From assembly GCA_002356635.1 (NCBI GenBank), contig CP023454.1, positions 620,001 to 684,000 on the forward strand: DNA of 64,000 nucleotides, read 5' to 3'. Source of the stretch: Rhodobacteraceae bacterium QY30. Lineage in GTDB: Bacteria; Pseudomonadota; Alphaproteobacteria; Rhodobacterales; Rhodobacteraceae. The notes under the pieces were generated by a model. The model saw only the letters and a program-made list of their open reading frames with translations, did not search any database and was not told the origin of the DNA. This document shows, piece after piece, positions 55,490 to 63,581 of this stretch (positions within the stretch are counted from its first letter, which is position 1; every line of letters begins with the position of its first letter). The position numbers were made by a program, and so were the translations under genes.

Positions 55490-55503
55490 TTAACAAATGT
55501 CAA
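55490..55503. promoter_or_regulatory. NNR/FNR-family box for the nor operon
   Basis: TTAAC-AAAT-GTCAA is an exact match to TTAAC-N4-GTCAA, the site known for the NO-responsive regulator NNR of Paracoccus (Crp/FNR family). Its centre is 69.5 bases from the norC ATG. A start site 41.5 bases away would leave a leader of about 28 bases, as expected for class II activation. The box is also 60 bases from the ATG of the divergent small membrane protein. Confidence 0.88.
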
Positions 55504-55556
55504 GGATGCCTGATTTCTTTTGTCGCAGGATGCCGATCAGTCAAGGAGGGAACGGC

Positions 55557-55781
55557 ATGGGAAACCGCTGGCCGGTGTGGAAACTGGCGCTGCTGCTTTA
55601 CGTCTTCGCGACGGGGGCCGTGGCGATCAACCTGTTCATGCTGGGCCTGCTGATGCAGGCGGTCGGCATGACGGCGCTATCCCCCGAGATGACGGTGCTG
55701 GTCTCGATCCCGTTGGGCATTCCCGCGGCCTGGGCGTCGGGCGCCTGGGTCTACCGGCTGATTTCGGAAGCCGAAGGCTGA
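55557..55781 (+). CDS. Small membrane protein divergent from norC
   Basis: A 74-residue protein with two predicted helices (about 8-31 and 44-66) joined by a short loop. No known family is recognised. The start is firm: AAGGAGGG lies seven bases before the ATG at 55557. It faces norC across about 130 bases that hold a single NNR-type box, so it may be co-induced with nor. An accessory role in NO reduction or denitrification electron transfer is only inferred. Confidence 0.75.
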   Translation: MGNRWPVWKLALLLYVFATGAVAINLFMLGLLMQAVGMTALSPEMTVLVSIPLGIPAAWASGAWVYRLISEAEG

Positions 55782-55797
55782 TCGTCCGGCCCCGCCG

Positions 55798-56685
55798 TCA
55801 GGTAGCGGCGCGGACATCGGACGGGCCGGCGCGGAAGGGGCCCAGTTCACGCAGAAGAAAGTCCTGCAACTGCGCGGCCATCCGGTCGGGGGCGCCAGGG
55901 CCGGTCACCAGGCTCAGTTCGAACATCGGCAGGCGGGGCAGGCCCTCCTCTTCGCCCAGATGCACCAGTCCGGGCGGAACGCTTGATTCGGCCAGGCCGA
56001 TGACCGCCAGCCCCGCCTGCGCCACCGCGATCAGGCCGTGCAGGCTGCGGCTGGAGCAGACCAGCCGGTAAGGACGTTCGGCGCGCTCCAGCGCCTCGAC
56101 GGCATAGCGCCGCGCGATGTCTCCGGCCTCGAACAGGGCCACGGGCAGCGGGTCACGCAACCACGCCTGATGCTCGGGGGTCGCCGCCCAGACGAAGCGT
56201 TCGTTGCGCAGCACCGGAAGGCGCTGCTGCGGATAGCGGGTGACCAGCGCCAGATCGATCCGGCCGGCATCCAGCTTTTGCAGAAGCGAGGACGAGGGTT
56301 CGCAGGTCAGTTCGATCTCGGCGCGGGGATAGTCCAAGGCGAAACGCGAAAGGACCGGCAAAAGCAGATAGGCGGCGTAGTCCTCTGGCACGCCCAGGCG
56401 CACCAATCCAGCATCGTCGGGACGGCGCAGGCTGGCCAGTGCCTCGTCCGACAGCCGAAGCAGGCGGCGGGCGTGCAGCAGCAGTTCCTCGCCCGTCGAA
56501 TTCGGCCGAAGCGTGCGACCGGAGCGGTTGAACAGGGGCCGGCCCACCTCGGCCTCCAGCCGCTGGATCTGCATGGACACCGCCGACTGGCTGCGCCCAA
56601 CGCGCGCCGCCGCATTCAACACGCTGCCGCTTTCGACAACCGCCACGAAGCTGCGCAGCAGGGCAAGGTCGAGCGGCTCGGGCAT
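55798..56685 (-). CDS. LysR-family transcriptional regulator (DMT exporter-linked)
   Basis: A 295-residue LysR protein. The winged helix reads LDLALLRSFVAVVESGSVLNAAARVGRSQSAVSMQIQRLE (about 5-44), followed by a two-lobed effector-binding domain. It is divergent from the EamA exporter and probably controls it from the shared upstream region. The inducer is unknown. Confidence 0.9.
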   Translation of the reverse strand: MPEPLDLALLRSFVAVVESGSVLNAAARVGRSQSAVSMQIQRLEAEVGRPLFNRSGRTLRPNSTGEELLLHARRLLRLSDEALASLRRPDDAGLVRLGVPEDYAAYLLLPVLSRFALDYPRAEIELTCEPSSSLLQKLDAGRIDLALVTRYPQQRLPVLRNERFVWAATPEHQAWLRDPLPVALFEAGDIARRYAVEALERAERPYRLVCSSRSLHGLIAVAQAGLAVIGLAESSVPPGLVHLGEEEGLPRLPMFELSLVTGPGAPDRMAAQLQDFLLRELGPFRAGPSDVRAAT

Positions 56686-56710
56686 CTATCTGTTTTCCTG
56701 AAGTTTCGTT

Positions 56711-56728
56711 TCAAATATATTCGTTTGA
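56711..56728. promoter_or_regulatory. Candidate LysR site in lysR-eamA intergenic region
   Basis: TCAAA-N8-TTTGA (56711-56728) is an inverted repeat in an AT-rich pocket between divergent lysR and eamA genes. A TTCGTTT element is also directly repeated (56705 and 56720). LysR regulators often bind T-N11-A sites in such positions. Assignment to the adjacent LysR is inferred. Confidence 0.4.
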
Positions 56729-56777
56729 TTGAGGTTGTTGGCAAGGCGTAAAAGCGGGGAAAACGCGCAGGTGCAGG

Positions 56778-57650
56778 ATGAAATACGGAACGGGAATGGT
56801 GCTGGTGCTGACGGCCGGGGTGCTTTGGTCATTCCAGGCGTTGATCATCCGCCAGCTTGAGGCGACGGGATCCTGGGCGCTGCTGTTCTGGCGGTCGCTG
56901 GTGATGTTCCCGGTGATTCTGCTGTTCCTGGCCTGGCGGTCGGGCGGTGCGCCCTTCCTGGCCATCCGGCGAACGGGCATGGCCGGCGTGCTGGGGGGAA
57001 TGGCGCTGGTCGCCGCGATGGGCGGGGCGATCGTCGCCTTCCAGACGACGACCGTCGCGAACGCGGCCTTCCTGTTTGCGGCCTCGCCGTTCCTGGCTGC
57101 GATTCTCGGCCGCGTGATCCTGGGCGAGGCGGTCGCACCCCGGACATGGGCGGCCATCGGCGTGGCTCTGGTCGGCATCTTCATCATGGTGCGGGAAGGC
57201 CTGGACGCCGGCGCCTGGCTGGGAAACGTCGCCGCGCTGACCTCGGCGCTGGGGTTTGCGACCTTCACGGTCACGCTGCGCTGGCACCGGGTCGACGATA
57301 CGCTGCCAGCTTCGGTCCTGGGTGGATTGTTCGCGGTGATCGTGGGGGCCCTTGTCGCGGTGCAGACCGGCCAGCCCCTGGTCATCCCGCCGACCGATCT
57401 TGCCTGGTGCGTGCTGATGGGGGTCGTCACCATGACGGGTGGCATGATCCTGTACACCCTGGGCAGCAAGATCGTGCCGTCGGCGGAACTGGCGCTTTTG
57501 TCCAACACCGAGGTGATGCTGGCGCCGTTCTGGGTCTGGCTGCTGATGGGCGAGACCGCCAGCACCGGAACCTTCGTGGGGGGCGGCGTGCTGCTGGTGG
57601 CGATCCTTTACAACGCCCTTTCAGGGGTCCGGCGCCTGGTGGCGGCCTGA
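56778..57650 (+). CDS. EamA-family (DMT) transporter
   Basis: A 290-residue inner-membrane transporter with ten predicted helices arranged as two EamA repeats (about 1-140 and 150-285). RhaT/EamA-type segments such as FWRSLVMFPVILLFLAWRS and, at the end of the second repeat, LLMGETASTGTFVGGGVLL are present. Members export amino acids, metabolites or toxic compounds; the substrate is not predictable. It is divergent from and probably regulated by the preceding LysR protein. Confidence 0.87.
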   Translation: MKYGTGMVLVLTAGVLWSFQALIIRQLEATGSWALLFWRSLVMFPVILLFLAWRSGGAPFLAIRRTGMAGVLGGMALVAAMGGAIVAFQTTTVANAAFLFAASPFLAAILGRVILGEAVAPRTWAAIGVALVGIFIMVREGLDAGAWLGNVAALTSALGFATFTVTLRWHRVDDTLPASVLGGLFAVIVGALVAVQTGQPLVIPPTDLAWCVLMGVVTMTGGMILYTLGSKIVPSAELALLSNTEVMLAPFWVWLLMGETASTGTFVGGGVLLVAILYNALSGVRRLVAA

Positions 57651-57675
57651 TACCGGGTGTGCGCGCGGCCCGGCG

Positions 57676-58587
57676 TCAGACCACGCCGCGCTGTGCGACC
57701 AGCCAGTCCCGGACGGCCAGCGCCTGCGGCGACAGGGTGCCATCCCGCGGCCAGATCAGGTGGAAGTCCATGCCAGTGGTCAGCGTGTGGTCCGTCAGCC
57801 GGATCAGCACGCCTTTTTCCACCAGGCCTTCGACCAGGTGCCGCCAGCCCAGGGCCACGCCCTGGCCCGCGATCACCGACTGGACGACCAGCACGTAATC
57901 GTTGATCTGTAACCCTTTCGGAACCTGGCGCGTGCCAATCCCGACCGAGGCGAACCAGTCCGTCCAGGTTGCCGCGGTGCGGAAGGGTTCCTCCAGGTGG
58001 ATCAGCTGATGGGCCAGCAGGTCGGCGGCGTGGTGTGGAACCTCCCGCCCGGCCAGGTAGCCTGCGCCGCAGACGGGAAAGATCTCTTCGCGTTCCAGGG
58101 GTTCGGCCTGATACTGCGGCCAGTCCTCGGGGACGCCGGCGCGCACCGCCAGGGGAATGCCTTCCCCCACCAGGTCCAGGTCACGTTCGGAGGTCTGGAT
58201 GCGCAGGTCGATGTGCGGCAGGTCCGCCCGCAACTGGTCCATGCGCGGGACCATCCAGAAGGCGGCAAAGGCGGTCGAGCAGGACAGTGTCACATGACCG
58301 CCCATCGTCACCGACCGCAAGGCCTGGGCCGAGCGCTGGATATGCGCCAAGCCGATCGAGACATCGGCATGGAACCGCTGGCCCGCCTCGCTCAGCCGGA
58401 CACGGCGATGTTCGCGCAGGAAAAGCGCGGTGCCCAGGTCATCCTCCAGCCGGCTGATCGCATAGGACACCGCCGCCTGGGTCATCCGCAATTCGCGTGC
58501 CGCCGAAGTGAAACTGGACAATCGTCCTGCCGCTTCGAAGACGACAAGGCTGTTGATCGACGGCAAAAGGCTGCGCAAGTTTTGCAT
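57676..58587 (-). CDS. LysR-family transcriptional regulator (GcvA-like)
   Basis: A 303-residue LysR regulator. The N-terminal winged helix reads LPSINSLVVFEAAGRLSSFTSAARELRMTQAAVSYAISRLE (about 8-48), closest in style to GcvA. A periplasmic-binding-like effector domain follows. It is divergent from the MttB-family gene across about 90 bases, so it most likely controls that gene and the downstream oxygenase. Confidence 0.9.
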   Translation of the reverse strand: MQNLRSLLPSINSLVVFEAAGRLSSFTSAARELRMTQAAVSYAISRLEDDLGTALFLREHRRVRLSEAGQRFHADVSIGLAHIQRSAQALRSVTMGGHVTLSCSTAFAAFWMVPRMDQLRADLPHIDLRIQTSERDLDLVGEGIPLAVRAGVPEDWPQYQAEPLEREEIFPVCGAGYLAGREVPHHAADLLAHQLIHLEEPFRTAATWTDWFASVGIGTRQVPKGLQINDYVLVVQSVIAGQGVALGWRHLVEGLVEKGVLIRLTDHTLTTGMDFHLIWPRDGTLSPQALAVRDWLVAQRGVV

Positions 58588-58678
58588 AATTCCAGTTTAT
58601 CAAGTCGATGAAAGTTTTCCAGCGTTACAGCAAAAACTGTCAAGCGTAGCCTGCATGAGGCTTATGGAGGGGATCATC

Positions 58679-60250
58679 ATGGCAGACGGCGGCGACTCGG
58701 GGAACGATGCACGGCGGCAGCGCGGCGGGCGTTCGCAGCGGCGCGAAGCGCGGTTGTCCACCGACCAGGGCGTGCGGCGGCCCTATATCGTGCGGGGCAT
58801 CCCGACCTATGACATCCTGTCTGACGAAAGCCTGACCCGGATCGAGGAAACCGCTGACCGCATCCTGGCCGAGATCGGGATCGAGCTGCGCGAGGACGCC
58901 GAGGCGATGCGGCTTTACCGCGAAGCCGGCGCCCAGGTCACGGAGACCGCCCCGGATGTCTGGCGGCTGAAGTTCGAGCCGGGAATGCTGCGCGAGATCC
59001 TGAAGACCGCGCCCGCCGAATTCACGCAGCACGCCCGCAACCCGGCCAACAACGTGCGGATCGGCGGCAACAACGTGGTCTTCGCGCCGTCTTACGGCAG
59101 CCCCTTCGTGATGGACCTCGATCGCGGCCGCCGCTACGGCACGATCGAGGATTTCCGCAATTTCGTGAAGCTTGCCCAGTCCTCCCCCTGGTTGCACCAT
59201 TCGGGCGGCACGGTGTGCGAACCGACCGACGTGCCGGTGAACAAGCGCCACCTGGACATGGTTTATTCCCATATCCGCTATTCGGACCGCGCCTTCCTGG
59301 GTTCGATCACCGCCGCCGACCGGGCAGCCGACAGCGTCGAGATGTCGCGCATCCTGTTCGGGGCCGATTTCACGGACCGGAACTGCGTGGTGATGGGCAA
59401 TTTCAACACCACCTCGCCTCTGGTCATAGATGGGGTGACGGCGGCAGGCATCCGCACCTATGCGGCGGCAAACCAGGGCTCGATCCACCTGCCGTTCCTT
59501 CTGGGCGGCGCGGTCGCACCTCTGACCATCGCGGGAATGGTGGCGCAGGGCTTTGCCGAATCGATGGCCTCCTGCGCGCTGACGCAACTGGTGCGCCCCG
59601 GATCGCCGGCGATCCTGGCGTCGTTCTTCTCGTCGATGTCGCTGCGGACAGGCTCGCCCACCTTCGGCACGCCGGAACCGGCGATCGGCTCGCTGGCGAT
59701 GGGCCAGCTGGCGCGGCGGATCAACCTGCCGCTGCGCTGTGCGGGCAACTTCTCGACCTCGAAGCTGCCGGACGGGCAGGCGATGTGGCAAAGCATGATG
59801 TCGATGATGTCGGCGGTGCAGGGCGGCGCGAACTATGTCCTGCACTCGGCCGGGTTCCTCGACGGCCTGCTGTCGATGTCCTACGAAAAGCTGGTGATGG
59901 ACACCGACATCTGCGGCGCGCTGCATGCCTACCTGGATGGCATGCCGGTGAACGAGGACACGCTGGCCTTCGAGGCGCTGAACGAACTGGGGCCGGGCCA
60001 GCACCTGTTCTCGACCCAGCACACGCTGCGGCACTATGAAACCGCCTACTGGGACAGCGCGCTGGACGACAACCAGCCGTGGGAAACCTGGGACGAGCAG
60101 GGCGGCATCGATTATGCCCAGCGGGCCAACACGCGGTGGAAGAAGCTGCTGGCCGAATACCAGGCCCCGGCACTGGATGAGGGCATCGATGAGGCGCTTC
60201 GGGATTTCATGGCCCGCCGCAAGGCCGACATGGCGGACATGTGGTACTGA
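58679..60250 (+). CDS. MttB-family (trimethylamine methyltransferase-like) protein, non-pyrrolysine
   Basis: About 523 residues of the MttB superfamily, whose known members demethylate trimethylamine or quaternary amines (glycine betaine, proline betaine, carnitine) by transferring a methyl group to a corrinoid protein. The barrel region shows LSDESLTRIEETADRILAEIGIELREDAEA and HSAGFLDGLLSMSYEKLVMD. No in-frame amber codon occurs, so it is a non-pyrrolysine member. GGAGGGG precedes the ATG. No corrinoid protein or cobamide methyltransferase is adjacent. The Arg-rich N-terminal tail is a common alphaproteobacterial trait. Confidence 0.85.
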   Translation: MADGGDSGNDARRQRGGRSQRREARLSTDQGVRRPYIVRGIPTYDILSDESLTRIEETADRILAEIGIELREDAEAMRLYREAGAQVTETAPDVWRLKFEPGMLREILKTAPAEFTQHARNPANNVRIGGNNVVFAPSYGSPFVMDLDRGRRYGTIEDFRNFVKLAQSSPWLHHSGGTVCEPTDVPVNKRHLDMVYSHIRYSDRAFLGSITAADRAADSVEMSRILFGADFTDRNCVVMGNFNTTSPLVIDGVTAAGIRTYAAANQGSIHLPFLLGGAVAPLTIAGMVAQGFAESMASCALTQLVRPGSPAILASFFSSMSLRTGSPTFGTPEPAIGSLAMGQLARRINLPLRCAGNFSTSKLPDGQAMWQSMMSMMSAVQGGANYVLHSAGFLDGLLSMSYEKLVMDTDICGALHAYLDGMPVNEDTLAFEALNELGPGQHLFSTQHTLRHYETAYWDSALDDNQPWETWDEQGGIDYAQRANTRWKKLLAEYQAPALDEGIDEALRDFMARRKADMADMWY

Positions 60251-60288
60251 CCACCTGACCTGATCGCATTGCAAGAACACATCAACGT

Positions 60289-60302
60289 CCCCCGATTGGG
60301 GG
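60289..60302 (+). other. Small hairpin between mttB-like and oxygenase genes
   Basis: CCCCC (60289-60293) and GGGGG (60298-60302) make a 5-bp stem with a GATT loop in the 100-base gap. No U-run follows; it may attenuate or process the message. Nothing else is seen in the gap apart from the oxygenase ribosome site (GGAGAG). Confidence 0.35.
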
Positions 60303-60350
60303 GCGGCGATTTCGCACATCTGCCATCACGCCAAAACGGAGAGCACTGGC

Positions 60351-61352
60351 ATGAGCAAAGACCTGATCGCCCGCCTTGATGACAAGCTGCGCGACACCCG
60401 CGAAAGCTTCGACGCCATTCCGGTGATCGACGTGGCCCCGCTGCTGGACGGCAGCGACAAGCAGGGTGTCGCGAAACAGATCCGCTGGGCGCTGTCGAAT
60501 GCGGGCTTCATGTATGTGAAGAACCACGGCATCGACCAGGGCTTCGTCGACGACGTGTTTTCTGTCACGCGCCGTTTCTTCGACCTGTCGATGGCCGAGA
60601 AGATGGCCCTGCATGTCAGCAGGTCCGACGTTGCCCTGCGCGGCTATATCGAGCCCTTCGGCGAAAACACCGATCCCGGCAAGACCCGCGACCTGAAAGA
60701 ATGTTTCGACATCGGACCCGAGCGCAAGGCGCTGGAAGGCCCGTTCTTCGGCCCCAACCAGTGGCCGACCGCCTTGCCCGAATTCCGGACCCTGGTTTAC
60801 GGCTACCATGAAAAGATGGTCACGCTGTCCAGACAGCTTCTGCGCGGGATCGCCCTCAGCCTGGACCTGGCCGAGGATTTCTTCGACGGCATCATGAAAG
60901 ATCCGATCTCGATCCAGCGCCTGCTGCACTACCCGCCGCAGAACGGCCACGCCGACAAGGACATCATCGGCATCGGCGCGCATACCGACTACGGCAACCT
61001 GACGATCCTGGCGCAGGATGACGTCGGCGGGCTTCAGGTGATGAACCGTGACGGCAACTGGGTCGATGGCACGCCAATCCGCGGGGCCTTCGTGATCAAC
61101 ATCGGCGACCTGATCCAGAAGCTGACGAACGACATCTACCTGGCCAACATGCACCGGGTCATCAACACCTCGGGACGTGAACGCTATTCGATTCCCTTCT
61201 TCATCGACGCGGCCTTCGACGCGGTGATCGCGCCGCTGCCGTCCTGCGTGACCGAGGCCAACCCGCAACGCTATCAGCCCGTCACCTGCGGCGCGCACAA
61301 GTTCGGCCGGTTCAAGGCCAGCTACGCCCACCTGCAACGCCCTGCCGCCTGA
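60351..61352 (+). CDS. Isopenicillin N synthase-like 2-oxoglutarate/Fe(II) oxygenase
   Basis: A 333-residue non-heme iron oxygenase. The iron triad is His211 and Asp213 (GAHTDYGN) and His268 (NMHRV); Arg278 with Ser280 (RYS) would bind the 2-oxoglutarate carboxylate. The N-terminal DIOX_N domain starts IPVIDVAPLLDG. Homologues hydroxylate or oxidatively demethylate small molecules. It follows the MttB-like gene by 100 bases on the same strand, suggesting the two handle one substrate, perhaps a methylated amine. A nested hairpin terminator follows. Confidence 0.88.
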   Translation: MSKDLIARLDDKLRDTRESFDAIPVIDVAPLLDGSDKQGVAKQIRWALSNAGFMYVKNHGIDQGFVDDVFSVTRRFFDLSMAEKMALHVSRSDVALRGYIEPFGENTDPGKTRDLKECFDIGPERKALEGPFFGPNQWPTALPEFRTLVYGYHEKMVTLSRQLLRGIALSLDLAEDFFDGIMKDPISIQRLLHYPPQNGHADKDIIGIGAHTDYGNLTILAQDDVGGLQVMNRDGNWVDGTPIRGAFVINIGDLIQKLTNDIYLANMHRVINTSGRERYSIPFFIDAAFDAVIAPLPSCVTEANPQRYQPVTCGAHKFGRFKASYAHLQRPAA

Positions 61353-61394
61353 GCACCGCCGGGGGTTTCTGGGCCCCCGGCCTTTCACGGTGCT
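61352..61394 (+). terminator. Nested hairpin terminator after the oxygenase
   Basis: An inner stem GCCGGGGG (61358-61365)/CCCCCGGC (61374-61381) followed by CTTTC is enclosed by an outer inverted repeat AGCACCG (61352-61358)/CGGTGCT (61388-61394). It begins at the stop codon and separates the oxygenase unit from the arsR unit. Confidence 0.7.
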
Positions 61395-61422
61395 GAAACT
61401 TAGCAGGTTGGCGAAGTTTTTC

Positions 61423-61458
61423 TTGCTTCGGCGGCGGATCCGGCTATGGTTAGATGCA
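61423..61458 (+). promoter_or_regulatory. arsR-SRPBCC promoter with possible operator
   Basis: TTGCTT (-35, 61423-61428) and TATGGT (-10, 61445-61450) with 16-bp spacing place transcription start at about the ATG at 61458, so the message is probably leaderless. A TTAG-N8-CTAA element around ATGCAT covers the start region and could be the site of an autoregulating ArsR protein. Confidence 0.5.
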
Positions 61459-61799
61459 TGGCTAAGCATGATGCCGACCTTTCTCTTGTCTTTCACGCCC
61501 TCGCAGATCCGACGCGGCGGCGGATCCTGACGCGGCTGGCCGAGGGCGCCGCGCCAGTGACGGAACTGGCCCAGCCGACGGGACTGCGCCTGCCCACCGT
61601 CATGCGCCACCTTTCCGTGCTGGAGGAGGCGGGGCTGATCGTCACGTCGAAGGACGGCCGGGTGCGCACCTGCGCCATCGTCCCCAGCGCGCTGGCGCCC
61701 GTCCGAGGCTGGCTTGAGGAGCAGAAGGCGATCTGGGAATCCCGGCTGGACCGGCTGGACGACTACGCATCGAAACTCTGGGAGGAACGCAAGACATGA
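61458..61799 (+). CDS. ArsR-family winged-helix regulator (SRPBCC-linked)
   Basis: A 113-residue helix-turn-helix protein: ALADPTRRRILTRLAEGAAPVTELAQPTGLRLPTVMRHLSVLEEAGLI (about 12-60) and wing KDGRVRTCAI. The metal-binding cysteines of ArsR/SmtB metal sensors are absent, so it is the non-metal subgroup found fused or linked to AHSA1/SRPBCC proteins. An ATG four codons earlier (61446) is less likely because of the -10 element. Its stop overlaps the next ATG as ATGA. Confidence 0.88.
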   Translation: MAKHDADLSLVFHALADPTRRRILTRLAEGAAPVTELAQPTGLRLPTVMRHLSVLEEAGLIVTSKDGRVRTCAIVPSALAPVRGWLEEQKAIWESRLDRLDDYASKLWEERKT

Positions 61800-62272
61800 C
61801 ACCCGCGCTGGATCCGAACACCGACCTGAGCTTTACCCGCATCCTTGCCGTCCCGCGCCAGCTGGTCTGGGAATGCTGGACCGAACCCCGGCATATCCCG
61901 CATTTCTTCATTCCGGCCCCGCACAAGGTGACGGCGGTGGACCTGGACCTGCGCGTGGGCGGGCGGTTCAACACCACCTTCGACGTCGAGGGCAACGTGA
62001 TGGACAACAAGGGCGTCTATCTTGAGGTGGTGCCCGGTGAAAAGCTGGTGTTCACCGATGCCTATAGCGAAGGCTGGAAGCCGGCGCCCGACCCCTTCAT
62101 GACCGCGATCCTATTGCTGGCGGATGCGCCCGGCGGCGGTACATCCTATACCGCCATTGCCCGGCACCGGACGCCCGAAGCCCGCAAAAGCCATGAGGAC
62201 ATGGGCTTTTTCGATGGCTGGGGCACGGTGGTCACGCAGCTGGAAACCTATGCCAAGGGGTTGGGGCGATGA
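61796..62272 (+). CDS. SRPBCC/AHSA1-domain protein 1
   Basis: A 158-residue START-like protein of the AHSA1 (activator of Hsp90 ATPase homologue 1-like) family, a fold with a deep hydrophobic ligand pocket. It begins LSFTRILAVPRQLVWECWTEP and has the typical LRVGGRFNTTFDVEG and GWGTVVTQLETYAKGLG ends. Ligand unknown. It overlaps arsR and the next gene by four bases each, giving strict three-gene coupling. Confidence 0.88.
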   Translation: MTPALDPNTDLSFTRILAVPRQLVWECWTEPRHIPHFFIPAPHKVTAVDLDLRVGGRFNTTFDVEGNVMDNKGVYLEVVPGEKLVFTDAYSEGWKPAPDPFMTAILLLADAPGGGTSYTAIARHRTPEARKSHEDMGFFDGWGTVVTQLETYAKGLGR

Positions 62273-63144
62273 CCGCGCGCTTTGAAACGCTGAGTTTCGC
62301 GCGGGACGTGGCCGCCCCGGTTGCGACCCTGTGGCAGGCCTGGACAGCGCCGGCCGCGCGTCGGGTCTGGGCCGCGCCGTCGCCTGCCACCACGGTCGAA
62401 TTCCTCGACTCTGACCCGCGCGTCGGCGGGCGCGAGGTTTCGCTTTGCCGGGTGGCGGGGCAACCTGACGTGCTGTGCGAAGGCGGCTGGCTGGACCTGC
62501 AACCGCAACAGCGCAGCGTCAACCATGAGGTCGTTTCGATCGAGGGCGAACGGCAGTCCGCGGCGCTGGTGACGGCCGAGTTTTCCGCCGCCGGCGCGGG
62601 CAGCCGCCTGAACGTCACGGTGCAGTTGTCCTCGCTCCTGCGGGACATGGGGCCGGGCTACGCCGCAGGCTTTGGCGCGGGGCTGGACAACCTGGCCGGC
62701 GTGGCCGAACGGACCATGGTGCTGGAACGGATCATCAAGGTGCCCCGCAGTCTGGTCTGGGGCGCATGGATGAACGCCGAAACGCTGCCCCGCTGGTGGG
62801 GGCCCGACGGATTTTCCTGCCGGACAAAGCGGATCGACCTTCGCGCCGGCGGTGAGTGGGTCTTTGACATGATCGGTCCCGATGGCGTGGTCTATCCGAA
62901 CCACCATCGCTACGGCGAGGTCCGCCCCGAGGACCGGATCAGCTACACGCTGCTTTGGGGCGAGAACGGACCGAAGCACGCCGATGCCTGGGCTTCGTTC
63001 GAGGAGGACGAAGGGCAAACTCGGGTGACGCTGGGCATGATCTTTGCGACAGCCAACGAGTTCCAGACAGCCCGGGGCTTTGGCGCCGAGGCGCTGGGGC
63101 TGCAAACCCTGGGGAAGCTTGCCCGGGCAGTGGGTGCGGACTGA
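62269..63144 (+). CDS. Tandem SRPBCC/AHSA1 protein (two fused domains)
   Basis: A 291-residue protein with two SRPBCC copies. Domain 1 (about 1-145) starts SFARDVAAPVATLWQAWTAP; domain 2 (about 150-285) starts LERIIKVPRSLVWGAWMNAETLPRWWGPDGF and has the usual DLRAGGEWVFDMIGPDG. Domain 1 diverges more from the consensus. With the preceding gene this makes three SRPBCC domains under one ArsR regulator. Fusion of two domains is unusual, but no frameshift is needed to explain it. No signal peptide. Confidence 0.82.
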   Translation: MTARFETLSFARDVAAPVATLWQAWTAPAARRVWAAPSPATTVEFLDSDPRVGGREVSLCRVAGQPDVLCEGGWLDLQPQQRSVNHEVVSIEGERQSAALVTAEFSAAGAGSRLNVTVQLSSLLRDMGPGYAAGFGAGLDNLAGVAERTMVLERIIKVPRSLVWGAWMNAETLPRWWGPDGFSCRTKRIDLRAGGEWVFDMIGPDGVVYPNHHRYGEVRPEDRISYTLLWGENGPKHADAWASFEEDEGQTRVTLGMIFATANEFQTARGFGAEALGLQTLGKLARAVGAD

Positions 63145-63301
63145 ACCGTCGGGCCGGACGGTGCGGTCCGGTGTCGGGTCCACGGTTTCAGGACCGGCTG
63201 GCTGAAACCTGCCTTTCCCGACCGCGGCGCGGAACAATCCTTTCCCCGACCGGTTCGGGTCCAAACGCCGCCCCCGGACGGGCCAGGGAAAGGATGCAAG
63301 G

Positions 63302-63556
63302 ATGAGCCAGCCAGAAGAAGACCTGACGCGGCAGGTGCGCCGCCATCGCGGTCCCATCCTTGGGTTTGGCATCGTCGTTCTGATCGTGCTGGGGTTCTTC
63401 CTGTGGTGGGTCGGGTATGAGGTCGACCAGTCCGCGCCCGACAACACCCCGGACCAGGCCGGCGAGACAGCCGCCCCGCCCGCATCCGCCGCCCCGCCCG
63501 CCCAGGCGCCGGACCAGCCCGGCGGCGCCCCGGCGCCGGGATCCAAGGTGCCGTGA
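63302..63556 (+). CDS. Small single-pass membrane protein with Pro/Ala tail
   Basis: An 84-residue protein with a short charged N-terminus, one membrane helix (about 17-40) and a low-complexity Pro/Ala/Gly-rich tail. No family is recognised. The composition suits a Rhodobacteraceae small envelope protein. It is 157 bases after the SRPBCC gene and 25 before the hydrolase gene. The start is plausible but only AAGG immediately precedes it. Confidence 0.6.
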   Translation: MSQPEEDLTRQVRRHRGPILGFGIVVLIVLGFFLWWVGYEVDQSAPDNTPDQAGETAAPPASAAPPAQAPDQPGGAPAPGSKVP

Positions 63557-63581
63557 TGGACGATTCCGGGAAGGGCGCGCC

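Noticed and set aside
58679-60250. Pyrrolysine-type MttB with in-frame amber codon
   Set aside because: No in-frame TAG interrupts the gene; it is a non-pyrrolysine MttB relative.
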